A stretch of DNA of 64,000 nt, from contig BQMF02000296.1 of the NCBI GenBank assembly GCA_027922465.2, forward strand, positions 310,001-374,000, in the 5' to 3' direction. This DNA comes from Turritopsis dohrnii. Its lineage: Eukaryota > Cnidaria > Hydrozoa > Anthoathecata > Oceaniidae. Positions within the stretch are counted from its first letter, which is position 1, and the number at the start of each line of letters is the position of its first letter. A program made the position numbers and the translations under genes. Positions 1-10,600 of this stretch are shown here, one piece after another. The notes beneath the pieces are model-generated. The model made no database searches and was not told the origin of the DNA. It was given only the letters and a program-made list of their open reading frames with translations.

Positions 1-64
1 TGCCAAGGAGACTGCCACCATCCTCAAGTAAATAGATTTTTCTAAAATTTTTTTTTTTTTTTTT

Positions 65-136
65 CTGAAAAGTGAACCATTCTCAAGTTATTAGGAAATA
101 AAGTTAAAGTTTAGACAGAAAAAATTCACTTTTCAG
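65..136. repeat. Short foldback element, copy 1 of 2
   Basis: The perfect 12-base inverted arms are ctgaaaagtgaa (65-76) and ttcacttttcag (125-136). The interior closely matches a second copy at about 10312-10384 inside intron 1 of the giant gene (shared gaaaagtgaacca, aagttatta, aaataaag, taaagttt in the same order). Two related palindromic copies 10 kb apart fit a small MITE-like family. No transposase is present. Confidence 0.6.
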
Positions 137-1206
137 GAAAAATGAAATAACTTGGAAATGAGGCTTTTACAAAAAATAATTAAAAACATTTTTTACTTTA
201 CATCAATTGTGATTCTATCAAGAGTGGAATGAGCACTGGAAACTGAGTAGTTTTGTAAATGAAGTCCCTTTTTCCGAAGACAGGGTATGTGTAAATTTTG
301 TGTAAATTTTCCAAGCCTCCTAAATTCTTACTAGTACAAAATTTTCTAATAACATTAATACCATTTGATAGCTTATAAAAAATGCTTTCCAATGATATAC
401 AAGAAACGCTATGCATTTGAACAAATCGCGTAAAAGTTTTATGAATAATATTTAAAAACCATTCAATCCCTTCTGCACATGTGCAAGAAGAAAAGCAGCC
501 AAAAGAATGCTTTTGATCGAAATTAAGTTAATTTTGTTTGGAAGAATAAGATGTCAAATTTCCTTTATTAACCCACAGACAAATAAAAAAATCTTGATCA
601 ATTTGGAATGACGACATCATGTTAGGAACTCCTACAGACAAAAACAAAATTAAAAAAAAGTGTATATCACAGATCAAAAAGTCAGTGCAAATTGAAAACT
701 TTGTTCTTCAAACCACAAGTTAATCTGCAAATATTGAGATAGATATTGCAAAAATAAAGCATAAGGTAAAAACAACCTCAATGATTTATCATACCTCCGA
801 AATTATGAAGTCACCTAAAGTTAATACAACTGAAGACTAGTTCAAATATAAAGTGTCTTATACGACGGTGAAGAATTTATTGTACAATGTGAAAAAACTT
901 TGTGTTCCCCTCCAGAGATGATAAAAGAAGATCTAAGAATTACAAATTTAAGAACAAGTGGATTTTCATAACCAAGGACTTCCAAGATATAAGTCTACAT
1001 TATTACATGCATTCAAAAATAACTTTATATAATGTATATACCTCTGAATGGCAAAATTCTGTTTTTTTTGGTATGAAATATGTAATATTAAGGATATCTG
1101 ATGACAGTATGACACACATTTTTAGTCATGTACTGTCAATGTTCCTAATTACAGACAGCCTTCCTAATTACGGACACAAAACAAAACATATTCTTTAAAT
1201 TAAAAA

Positions 1207-1467
1207 CACGGCACACAGGATCTAATCTAGAATGGAAGGGCAGTGACCGGCAGAAGGAAAAAGGGAACATTATGAACATCCAAGGGGCACTTTTATTAGA
1301 AAAAGGTCAACTTGCGCTTTATTTCGGTGGGTTAAACCTGTGACCCCCCCAATACAAGAGTGATTTTTGAAGTTTTTAAAGTGAAATAAATTTTAAAACA
1401 AAAGAACGTAGAGGGCAGCGTCCAATCAACAGACTCTCTTTCGGCCTAGATTAGACCCTGGCGCATC
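1207..1467. repeat. Candidate foldback element
   Basis: The left arm around 1216-1230 (caggatctaatctag) pairs with the right arm around 1446-1460 (ctagattagaccctg) with about one mismatch, and weaker pairing continues outward. The roughly 250-base interior has no open frame of interest. It is probably a degenerate non-autonomous DNA element; the edges are approximate and no target duplication was confirmed. Confidence 0.4.
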
Positions 1468-2729
1468 TCGTACTGTCAACCAAACCTCTAAATCAGAGAT
1501 AAGCATATTTATTTCAATGCAATAAAATTACAGTTAGAATTTATTTTTCTTAATTTCAAAGATTTCTTTTACAACAGTTTCTTCTAAAATTGCCTGTTCT
1601 CTTGGGACCCACACACTGTTTTAGTGAGCTCTGTGTACAGTGATAACCATATTAACAGAAAAAAATGGCCACATGTAATATTGGTAATACCATCACATGA
1701 AACAGAGGGTTTTGACTGGTTGTAAATTAGCTGAGGTATGATTCTAGAAAGTTAATTTCATCATAAAATAAATCAAATATATATATATATATATAAAAAA
1801 GTTTTGTACGTCAATCAGAGGAGGAGGACATTTGTAGAGTATATTAAAATTAGATATCATAATGAAAGGCCATTATGATTCTACATGGTCAATTCTTCAC
1901 GTGTTGCTGCTAATAATTGCTCTGTCTCACAAAACATTTTATTCAGTTATACATGGAATCTTTGTTTACTTTTTATACCATCAATGAATCTAATTACACA
2001 TGGTACAAGATATCCTTGTAGGGGATATGCAGTCAGTGTTTTGAATTTCTATTTAAGGATCATTAACAGTAAAAGTTAAAAAGTATATAATATATATATA
2101 TTGGGGCTGGGGGCAGCTAAATGGCAGCATACAAGCATTCTTGATGTTCGAGCTGAGGAGGAAATTGAGCTGAGCTGTACCTGTCCAAAGCTTAAAAGGC
2201 TTTTTTACAACCCACACACACAACTTGTTTAAGCAAAGTCCAAAGACCTTTTGTGAGCCTTAATTTTTTCCAAAAAAAATAAAACGTGTCCTTTTCACTC
2301 TGCTTACAAAATATTGAGAAATTCAATTTAGAAAAGAATTATCTTTTTCATCTGCATTTTTTTAAAAATCAAATGAAATAAATTATGGTAACAGACCAAA
2401 TCGATTATAGAAACTTAGCTACTATTTTTCAAAAGCACTTTTTCTGCAGTTTATTTTCAAACAGTTGATTGCTGAAGGTATCGCATGCGTGATGAATATC
2501 TTAGACTGTGATTTGCAGGTGCAATGGCATAAAGGCTATTTTTTGGCTTCACGACGACGACGATCGGTTTGCATTCCAAACACCTCGCGTATCCGCGATT
2601 TGAATAATTTAGCAAACAATTTATTTTTTCTTGACATAAAAAATTGAATTTGTAAGAATTACACTCATAAGTATACCTGTAGTAACTAGGGCTTGAGAAT
2701 GTATTCTCCAACTCACTATGACAAAATTG

Positions 2730-2830
2730 TAGGAGAAACCAATTGTAGAACCAATTGTAGAACCAAACCTATTGTAGAACCAAACCAATTGTAGAACCAA
2801 ACCAATTGTAGAACCAATTGTAGAAACACT
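2730..2830. repeat. Minisatellite, unit aaccaattgtag with a 17-base variant
   Basis: There are about six head-to-tail copies of a 12-base unit, aaccaattgtag. Some carry an extra aacca, giving the 17-base form aaccaaaccaattgtag. Mixed 12/17-base units suggest replication slippage. It lies outside any recognised exon. Confidence 0.8.
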
Positions 2831-3657
2831 TGTGGTGCTTAAAATATTTTCTGTATTCAATCTAACCTTCAAACAGGTCAAGTAGATATCACAAATGAGG
2901 CATTAGGATCGTACAGATCAGTTGACTAATATGAACAAACACTCATTGTTTGTAACTTCACAAACTTTTTAAATCACTCTAATAAATAAGATCTTCTTTG
3001 CTAAATAAAACAATTTGTTAGCAGTCTTCCTATTCAATTGATGCTCTCTGTGATTTATACATTTGTGACAGTATACATTTTCATTTCTGTATGTCTAGTG
3101 TTTTGGTTAAATTCTTCCTATTGTAATGGCATTCACGAGTTCCTGACAGAAATTCAAAATTTGGTATCAAAACATTGCCATGACAATTGTCTCAAGAGTG
3201 GTTAGAGACAATTGTGGAACTCTTTTATATACTTTTTTCTGATTTTACATAATTTAACATTGAAACTAATGTTTATGTTATAACCCATTGTTAGTACCCC
3301 ATTCTTGCGTTATAATCTCTTACAGTACTTTTCCTGTGATTCAAACCTGCATGGAATCAAGAACATAGTTCAACTTACTTATTTTTATGACACAGAAGAT
3401 CATTGAAACTTTAACTTATTATTTTTCAACCATTTCTATTTTCTAATTTTTACTTATCCAGGTGCAGAACTAGTTGTAATTGATGAACAAATATTCAGCA
3501 GGGCTTAATATCAAACAGAAGATAGATTAAGATTGATTGAAATTAATATTTATTATGATGAGCAATTTTACTCTGTTACTTGCAGTTGTCAGATGTACAA
3601 AGTAAGATTTTAAAACTGTCTATTTTCATGTTAGCAGCTTATGTTATTTTATTATAG

Positions 3658-6040
3658 GTTAATGAGCTGATCGAAGAAGAAACAAAAAGATATCGGCCTA
3701 CCAAGAATTACTTAGAATTCATGCCAACTCCTAATTACAGTCTTTTTGAGGTAGAAATTTTTTTTTTATGTCTTGAAAACAAAGCAATATAAGGAGAAAT
3801 TATTTTATTCAACAAATCTTTATCTTCGTGATAATCAAACATCCTCATTTTCCTTTCTCTCCCAACCAGCACATTTACTTAAAAATCACTGTGAAGGAGT
3901 GCATTTCTATAGGAATTTACAAACAATTTCAATGAAAATACTCTTCTTCATAGTTACTTTTTGACGATTTTGCCCACTGGGCTGCTATGTGATTTCTGTT
4001 GTTTAAATAATCTTGGGCATTGTTAACAAGTAAATGGAATCACAATAATATCCTGATTGGACAAAAAACAGACAAAGGAAATCTTGCAGAAAACCTAATA
4101 AGGATGTTGACAAAACACTGATAAAACTTACTAAGACGAAGAGTTGAGGAAAATTTCTCAAAATGATTTTATGGTGTTTTTTTTTTTTTTTTGTTATTTC
4201 TTTTCCAAATGCATCTGTGCAATACCAGAAAGAAATTCTCTTAGTCCTGTAATGTTTTATGATAAATGAGCCTGCGTTGATACCATTCGAAATTTTGAAC
4301 TAATAAATGAATAAGATTTTCGTTCACTTTTAGACGAAATTGATGAAGCATGAGTTTGATCGAATATCCAACAGACAACCGATGGAATTACTGAGCATGA
4401 AAAGGTCTGCGTGTAATTTCGGATTTGAGTGGGATTGGGACCGTTTTTACACCTAAGGTGATCGAAGAAACTGTAGTACTAACGATAGATGAATGAAACC
4501 CAAACTCCTTGGCTTACGTTGTTCTTACTATTACCGCACCGACATTATGGTTGCATCTTATTATCAGTATCAATAAATTCGAGTTCTTCATTGAAACGTT
4601 CTTGGAGTTTTGATCTTCCAATTCTTTTTTTCTTCCAGGTATGAGCTGCCACAACCTGCATCTAATCAAAGAACAGACTTATCTGCTTGGACGGAAAGCT
4701 TGAAAAATTCAATGGCACAACTGGAGCATCAAGCGGAAAGGTTAATATGTTTAGTTGGACATTTATTTGGCAGCAACTTTAGCCAGATGACTGTTGGAAT
4801 AGGGTTTCGTCTTCGTCTATGCTACTCAAGTGCAAGAAAGACCGTACAAGTCATCCGATTAATAAAAAGGCCGCTGACTTGCTGTCGTAATTGGCTGCAT
4901 TATTAAAATTAAAACATTTACGATCGATGATAATTCATGTCTTTTGATCTTCAGGGTGGTTAACTTAGAGTTGTTGTCACAGTATGGTGCTGAGACGTGG
5001 AGGAACCACTGCGATGTGTTGCAGCGTATGTTTGAGGCCCAGCAACGTAAACATGCTGAACTGAAGTAAGAACACTCGAATCACTACTTCTCTACCAACC
5101 AACATCTTGTTACTGAAATAAGAAGTGACCAATTTCATGTTTATCTTTCAGACGGCAGATCCAAGAAATAAATTGGGATCGAAAGACTGCTCAGGTTAGT
5201 AGAAGAAGTCCTAGCCAATCAACGTGTTCTGCGTGGCTATCCAATTGTGGATGGGAGTGAGAAATAGTCTTTATTCTTGAAAGCTGTTCGTGTCATTTGA
5301 ACATAGAATTAAATTTGCATTATGACTGTTGCCCGGTCAGCGAATTTGTTGAAAAGTCACTACGAAGGAGTGTGTTTCTATGGAAATATGCACTTTATTT
5401 CAATAAAAATTTTCTTCATCGCAGTAACTTTTTGAAGATTTTGCCCACTGGTTACAAATTATTCCGTAGATCATTCAGAGTACTCCTTATGTATCGCCTT
5501 AGCTTTGCTTTTCAGAAAAAAGCTGGCTCCGAACTGCAACGTCTTGAAGAAAGGTAAATCATTCTCAATCGGTTCCTGATATTTATTTTTCTCTTCTTTG
5601 GGACAATGTTATTAGGATATCCGAAAAATGATTCGGTTTATTCCGGAGAAACTTTGACCTTTTCATTGCAAACACATGCTGACAATTCGACGAAGTTGAT
5701 TGCTTTATTTCTTCCGGTGAACTCAGTGGTTTACTTTCAGAATATTTTAAATTTGTTAATCGAGGAACAGACGATGTTTAACAGTGTTTGACCTTTTCAT
5801 GTCTAAACTGACCAAGGATAACTTATATATTTCTAATACAAATCTCACGAATAGCCACTCAGGAAGTTATGGTATAAATTGGGCGGGGTCTTACTGATCT
5901 CCATCGTACTGCTTTATTCTGAATTCGTCTGTTATTTATTCTTCAGCTGGATCGGTTTAGTCAGTAAAAACTATGAAATTGAGAGAGCGATCGTCGAAAC
6001 AGAAAAAGAAGTAGAAGAGCTTCGAAAGAGCGGCCAATGA
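3658..6040 (+). CDS. BCAS2/SPF27 homologue, pre-mRNA splicing factor (5' incomplete)
   Basis: This is a homologue of BCAS2 (SPF27), a small coiled-coil subunit of the PRP19/NineTeen complex that acts in the nucleus in spliceosome activation. The seven exons are 3658-3750, 4334-4404, 4639-4740, 4955-5065, 5152-5194, 5516-5553 and 5947-6040 (stop TGA 6038-6040). All have GT/AG borders and the phases join without a frameshift. The 183 codons match the animal protein throughout: [16 protein letters not shown] in exon 1, [11 protein letters not shown] in exon 2, [12 protein letters not shown] in exon 3, NLELLSQYG in exon 4, and [19 protein letters not shown] in the last exon. The human protein has about 225 residues, so roughly 40 N-terminal residues (the segment with the DALPYFDQGY motif in human) are missing upstream. 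The C-terminus is some 15 residues shorter than human. Internal exons are very short (38-43 bases). Two introns contain a dispersed foldback repeat. An ATTAAA at 6338-6343 could be the poly(A) signal (weak). Confidence 0.93.
3867..3981. repeat. Dispersed ~115-base foldback repeat, copy 1 of 3
   Basis: It lies in an intron of the BCAS2 homologue (3751-4333). It starts near ccagcacattta, runs through aaaaatcact, gaaggagtgcatttctat and tttcaatgaaaat, and ends near attttgcccactgg. The ends are imperfect inverted repeats (ccag...aaaaatcact against agttactttttga...ctgg). Related copies lie at about 5335-5452 and 8853-8972. Confidence 0.65.
5335..5452. repeat. Dispersed ~115-base foldback repeat, copy 2 of 3
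   Basis: It lies in the BCAS2-homologue intron 5195-5515, about 60 bases before the next exon. The inner arms aaaagtcactacga and the tcgcagtaactttt side pair with each other. The core gaaggagtgtgtttctat, the tttcaataaaaattttcttcat segment and the end gattttgcccactgg match the other two copies. It is a non-autonomous, MITE-like sequence. Confidence 0.65.
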
Positions 6041-7275
6041 AGTACTTAACACTCGTTGACGAATGGCGTGGGCGCATTTTCCTGGAAATCCTATCTCCTC
6101 AAGGCCGCTCCAAGCAGAAAAGATCCTGGTTGTTTTTGCTGATACGATCAACGAAAGTGAGCCAAATAACGCCACACACGCTGATGTCATGGTGATAATG
6201 TCATCAATAACTTTGAAAAGAACAATATTGTAATTTTTCAAAATATCAATGATTCACATGATCTGAAAATATCTCAACGAATCCTTGTCCTAACGGGAAC
6301 TAAATGGAAACAAAGCTTATTTAAAAACCCCCCTGCCATTAAAATAATTTCCCTTTTGAAACAATTTCATTCCTGTTTCTCCGACTGTGCGTAACCAAGG
6401 AGCGTAACTAAGGAGTAGTCGATATGGTTGACGTTACAGGATTTTCATTGTTATTTATGGAGTGCTGTTTGAATAACATACGATCACAGTTAGGATTGTG
6501 TCAACAAATCTATGTAATAAGCCTCATCAATTAAGTGATGTAACTCATTTTTGGTGTTTTGTATTGGTGTTAGAAAATCTTCATATAAAATGATTCTTAG
6601 CGTATTCCCTTTCACAAACCAATCTTCGCACTCAATTTTGAAGTGTCGAATAACATGCACGAAAATGTCATGTATGGAGCGCTATACTGGTTAAAAGTAG
6701 ACTCCAAAAAGAAATACGACTGTACTCGTCTTCTTATGTGTTGTTTGCCTATCTTTTTGCATTCAAAGAAAACTGAAATTTGAAACCAATATCACTCTGG
6801 AAAACTTAAGAGCGTAACCTCGACTACGCCATGAGCTTAAATGTATCTCGTAGACTCTATTCTCGTATAACAACCATCCACATGACGAAATGTGGTCAAT
6901 ATGAAAGTTTGCATCACTGCGATGGAGCGTTCTACGTCATGCGTCAAACCTAAACATTGGACGTCCGGTGTTTACAGGGGACACTGTATATTGTTCAGCA
7001 CTGCTCTTCTCAGTGTTTTTTGTATGATTTGATTATAATGTTAGTGTAGACATTAAATATTGGATGCTCTTCACAACAAAGCATCGACGGAAGTTCTCGT
7101 TGTTTTGTGTATAATAGATATTTTATAGAAACTTTGATATCATTTGCCGCGAAAATAGTTTTAAAAAACTTTAAGCGGCTTATTAGACATTTTGAAGTAT
7201 TTACTCAAGTGTTGTCGTCTGCGTAAGAAATTATCTGAAGATCGATCGTGATGTGGATGTAATAAGGTAGAAAAC
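6041..7275. other. Intergenic region between the BCAS2 homologue and the giant gene
   Basis: This holds the 3' flank of the BCAS2 homologue and presumably the promoter and 5' UTR of the giant gene. No convincing TATA box, exon or RNA gene was recognised. The giant gene's start codon at 7276 has the context gaaaacATGa, with A at position -3. Confidence 0.5.
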
Positions 7276-7636
7276 ATGAGGAACAACGACAGGCTCTGTC
7301 ATGTCGTTAATTTTATATGTATTTTGACGTACGTCTACTCACAAGAATTGACGAAACAAACAGATTTTAAATATTGTCCTGAGCGAGACTTCGTAAATGT
7401 GGCAGAATATGTCATAGCCGGCAATGTTGACAGCGTTTTTCCAAACGTCACCAACATCCGCGTCCAAGAAATTCTGAAAGGAGTTGATAGGTTGCGCAAC
7501 GTATCTGAAGTAACCGTGTTTGTGAGGGAGTATGAGAACACGTGTCACGCATTACAGATGGGTCAATACGCAGTATTTTACATCAATTTGCAGCGCACTC
7601 TTCTTGGAACTGCCAACGCAGTGCAAGACAAGAAAG
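7276..7636 (+). CDS. Exon 1: signal peptide and NtA-like domain
   Basis: The ATG at 7276 starts a short N-region and a hydrophobic core (VVNFICILTYVYS), giving a signal peptide probably cleaved near residues 24-26. The mature part begins close to KYCPERDFVNVAEYVIAG. This resembles the start of the agrin NtA domain (CPER..., then a TGTV-like strand). IRVQEILKGVD and YAVFYINLQ match agrin's VRVWRYLKGKD and IFFVN strands. NtA is an OB-fold domain related to TIMP, and in agrin it binds the laminin coiled coil. The exon ends in phase 1 at the donor AAAG|gtttga. It is shorter than a full NtA (about 130 residues): the last strand and final cysteine are missing, so another exon may lie in the 3.7-kb intron that follows. 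Confidence 0.72.
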
Positions 7637-10600
7637 GTTTGAGCAATTTCTCGTTTGTATTTCCTCGTCACATTGTTTTCATTTTTACCCACACCAATAT
7701 GTCTGCGTTCTTTTTATAATGTTAGAAATCAGTCGATTGGAAGAGAAACATGAGGTGTTAAAACTAAAGTGTTTGTTTTTTTCAAGTTATTCTGATAGAA
7801 CAGTTCGTAAAATAATATCATCTTTTATCAACATTTTTTTCTCTCTTAATTATCATCATCATCATGTTAAATCGAACATTCAGACACAAGATGCTGTGGA
7901 TCATATGTCGTGTTCTTTTGCACTATCTTGGTTCAACAGATCCAATTATAAACACATAGACATAAACCTGTTAGCATTAATAGGCTTATTTCATGAACCC
8001 TATAAAGGCTTTCAAACGTCAATATAGAGTTTCTCATGAATGATGGCGTTTGTAAGGGGGCGATTGAAGCGTAAAAACAAGAATGGCGTTTCCATTCATA
8101 TGAATAGACACAGGATTTTCTGTGTTTTCTACATACGGACCACCATTGGAGAGTTTACGCTTAATAACCGCTTTCAACCTAGATTAAGAAGATAGGAAAG
8201 GACCCAGTTAGTACCACCACAACCTCGAACCCAGGTTTCCTTGTCTTTTTGATATACGAAGGGAAAGCGACGACATCCATATATCGAAAATGCAAGAAAC
8301 CCTGGGTTCGAGGTTGAGTACCACTAGCCTCGTTTTCATGTATTTTGTTGTTTCACTGATTGTTTTACGTTATTACCTAGTACTCAGTCTCTCTGCAATA
8401 TGACCCAATATGACCCAATTTTGGAAATTGAAAACAAGGTTTGATACGGTGTGGCAACAGGTAATTCAAAAGTGGCGTAATAATATAATTAATTCCAAGC
8501 CTTATTTTTAGCGATTCTTTAAACAGGAACAAGATTATCAACATAAGATTATGAAAACATGACCTCGATGTTGAGGTTACACGGAATACTTGAAAAAAAC
8601 CCACAAAACAAAATATAAGTTCGTATTTTAATTCTAGAAGCATTTCGATGCACTAAAATGCCTATGGACTGCCTTGCAAATAGGAGCGAGACTTCCGCCT
8701 AGATAGAATAATGAGTTGGTTTAGGGAGGGTTTTACTCATCATAAAACAGCTAAATTTTTAAGAATCTTTCTACGGAACAAAAACTTGTAATTTTTCCTT
8801 GACAAAGTTTAGAGGCTGATATTCCATATCATTATCGGTCATGTATACCTAGCCGGCACATTTGTTAAAAATCACTAGAGAAGGAGTGCGTTTCTACAGG
8901 AATATACACTCGATTTCAATGAAACTTTTCACCATCGTAGTGACTTTTTATCACGATTTATCCCACACTGGGGGCCAAAAAAAGTGTTAAAGTATGGTAA
9001 AACACAAATGTGGATTACTGAAGGCTTTATTCATTCTGCGTACCGACCGACCGAGTTGAAAAGTGCAAGGAAATTTTATTTTAGCCCGGACAAAAACATT
9101 TGCAGTCTGGAATGAAAACAGAAAACATTGTTTACAAGTAAAAGTGTTTCACAATGCCAATTATTACAAACCTGACTCAGTCAGTAACTTGATTTCCCCC
9201 TTTTCAATTTTATTAACATACATTTCATCTACCGGTTTCAAACCAGCTAATCTTTATGGTTAAAACCTTGTTAAATTTGTTTGGGATGATGAGCATTTGG
9301 TCACGTGATGACTCGTTCTTCCAAACGCTTTTGAGAGAGTTTTCACCGAGAACTTTAATGGTTTGAAACCGGTAGATGCATACCCTCTAAATTCAATTTT
9401 CTCAAATGGAAATGTTGGTTAGCTATTTAAGTTTTTAACTTGATGTGTAATCAGCCTCTATACTGGTATACCCCGGTAACCTTTCAAATGATATTTTTTG
9501 TATTCTGTGTTGAACACCATCAGTCCATGTTTTTATTAGTCTGACACGCCCCGTATTCACTTCATTTTGAGACCAAAATATCAGTGAGAGGAGGCTGAAA
9601 TAAACTAGATTTTGAATCAAACCGTTTGCATTAATAAACTACAAAGTAAGTTATAGTTGAAATTTTGATTTATTTAACCATAGTCACAAGAAAGAGACTA
9701 TGGTGACTATGATTTAATACTATTAGAGAAAAATCGGCGCCCATAATATCTTACATCAAAAGGAGGGCGCCCATTTGTACGAGAGGCGTTTTTCTTTCAA
9801 GAGAGCAAGCAGGCGCTCATCCAAGTGAATACGGTATTGGGTTAATCGAGTCTACGCGAAAACAAAACCACGTGCTCAGATTCAATTCTGAACTGCAATG
9901 ATTAGTTCTTTAGATGAGATGTTTAAGTGGCTTAAGGATACAGAGTATATACGTTTCATACATCAGCAATCTATCTAAAAAAAAGTCTAAACTTATCAGT
10001 GGTAAAGTTGGTTTTATGATTTTTTTTACAAAAGGTTTTCTCATTCATTAATTGTGATTTTCTTCGAATGATCTTTCACACATGTTGTGTGTAAACATGA
10101 GTTATTTAAAACTAACTACTCTTTTGGGTATATTTTCTGAGTTTTTTTGTGAAGGTGTTAATCTTCATTATGAATGATCATGTTGAAGATATGGTCTTTC
10201 GCAGAACTTTTTTAAAACGTTTTTTAGCAAAGTTCCTACTATGTCTTACAATACTGAAAAAGCTCTTCCACAAAGAGACTACTGCTATGTTCAAGCATAT
10301 AGCTTTTTTTCCCGAAAAGTGAACCATCCCCAAGTTATTACTAAATAAAGCTAAAGTTTGGACGAAAAAATTTCATTTTTCCAGAAAAAATAATAATAAA
10401 AGAGCTTTGAAGTTAGCTAAATGAAGCAAAATGACATCCAGTTAGGAAAATTCTACTAACTAGCAAACCTTTTTACAGCTTAATTGAAAATTAAAAAAAA
10501 AAAAAAAAGGAATAATGAAACATACTCTGAAATATTCTTGGTCACATGAAGTTTTTGTTATCCAAGTACATGAAGGCTGGGAATGTTTACAAAATATATA

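Larger units (their letters stand above)
1..3657. other. Non-coding region upstream of the BCAS2 homologue
   Basis: No convincing gene was found here. The open frames are short, AT-rich and show no family resemblance. The stretch holds foldback elements near 65-136 and 1207-1467, AT dinucleotide runs near 1779-1795 and 2087-2101, and a minisatellite at about 2730-2830. The missing 5' exons of the BCAS2 homologue should lie here or before the window, but I could not identify them. Confidence 0.6.

Noticed and set aside
902..1198. Open frame of 98 codons upstream of the BCAS2 homologue
   Set aside because: Composition is that of AT-rich non-coding DNA; no family resemblance, no splice context, no conserved motif.
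2457..2881. Overlapping open frames on both strands around the minisatellite
   Set aside because: The repetitive peptide (runs of GSTIG-like words) comes from the tandem repeat; no evidence of a protein.
3586..3601. Possible 16-base mini-exon before the first BCAS2-homologue exon (cag|ttgtcagatgtacaaa|gtaaga)
   Set aside because: Splice sites look acceptable and phase could fit, but the encoded residues do not match the family and no upstream partner exon was found.
7542..8027. 161-codon open frame overlapping the NtA exon
   Set aside because: Different frame from the NtA match, runs into intron sequence with histidine-rich microsatellite, no domain.
9063..9620. Open frames in intron 1
   Set aside because: They overlap a foldback element and have no cysteine pattern or splice phase that would join NtA to K1.
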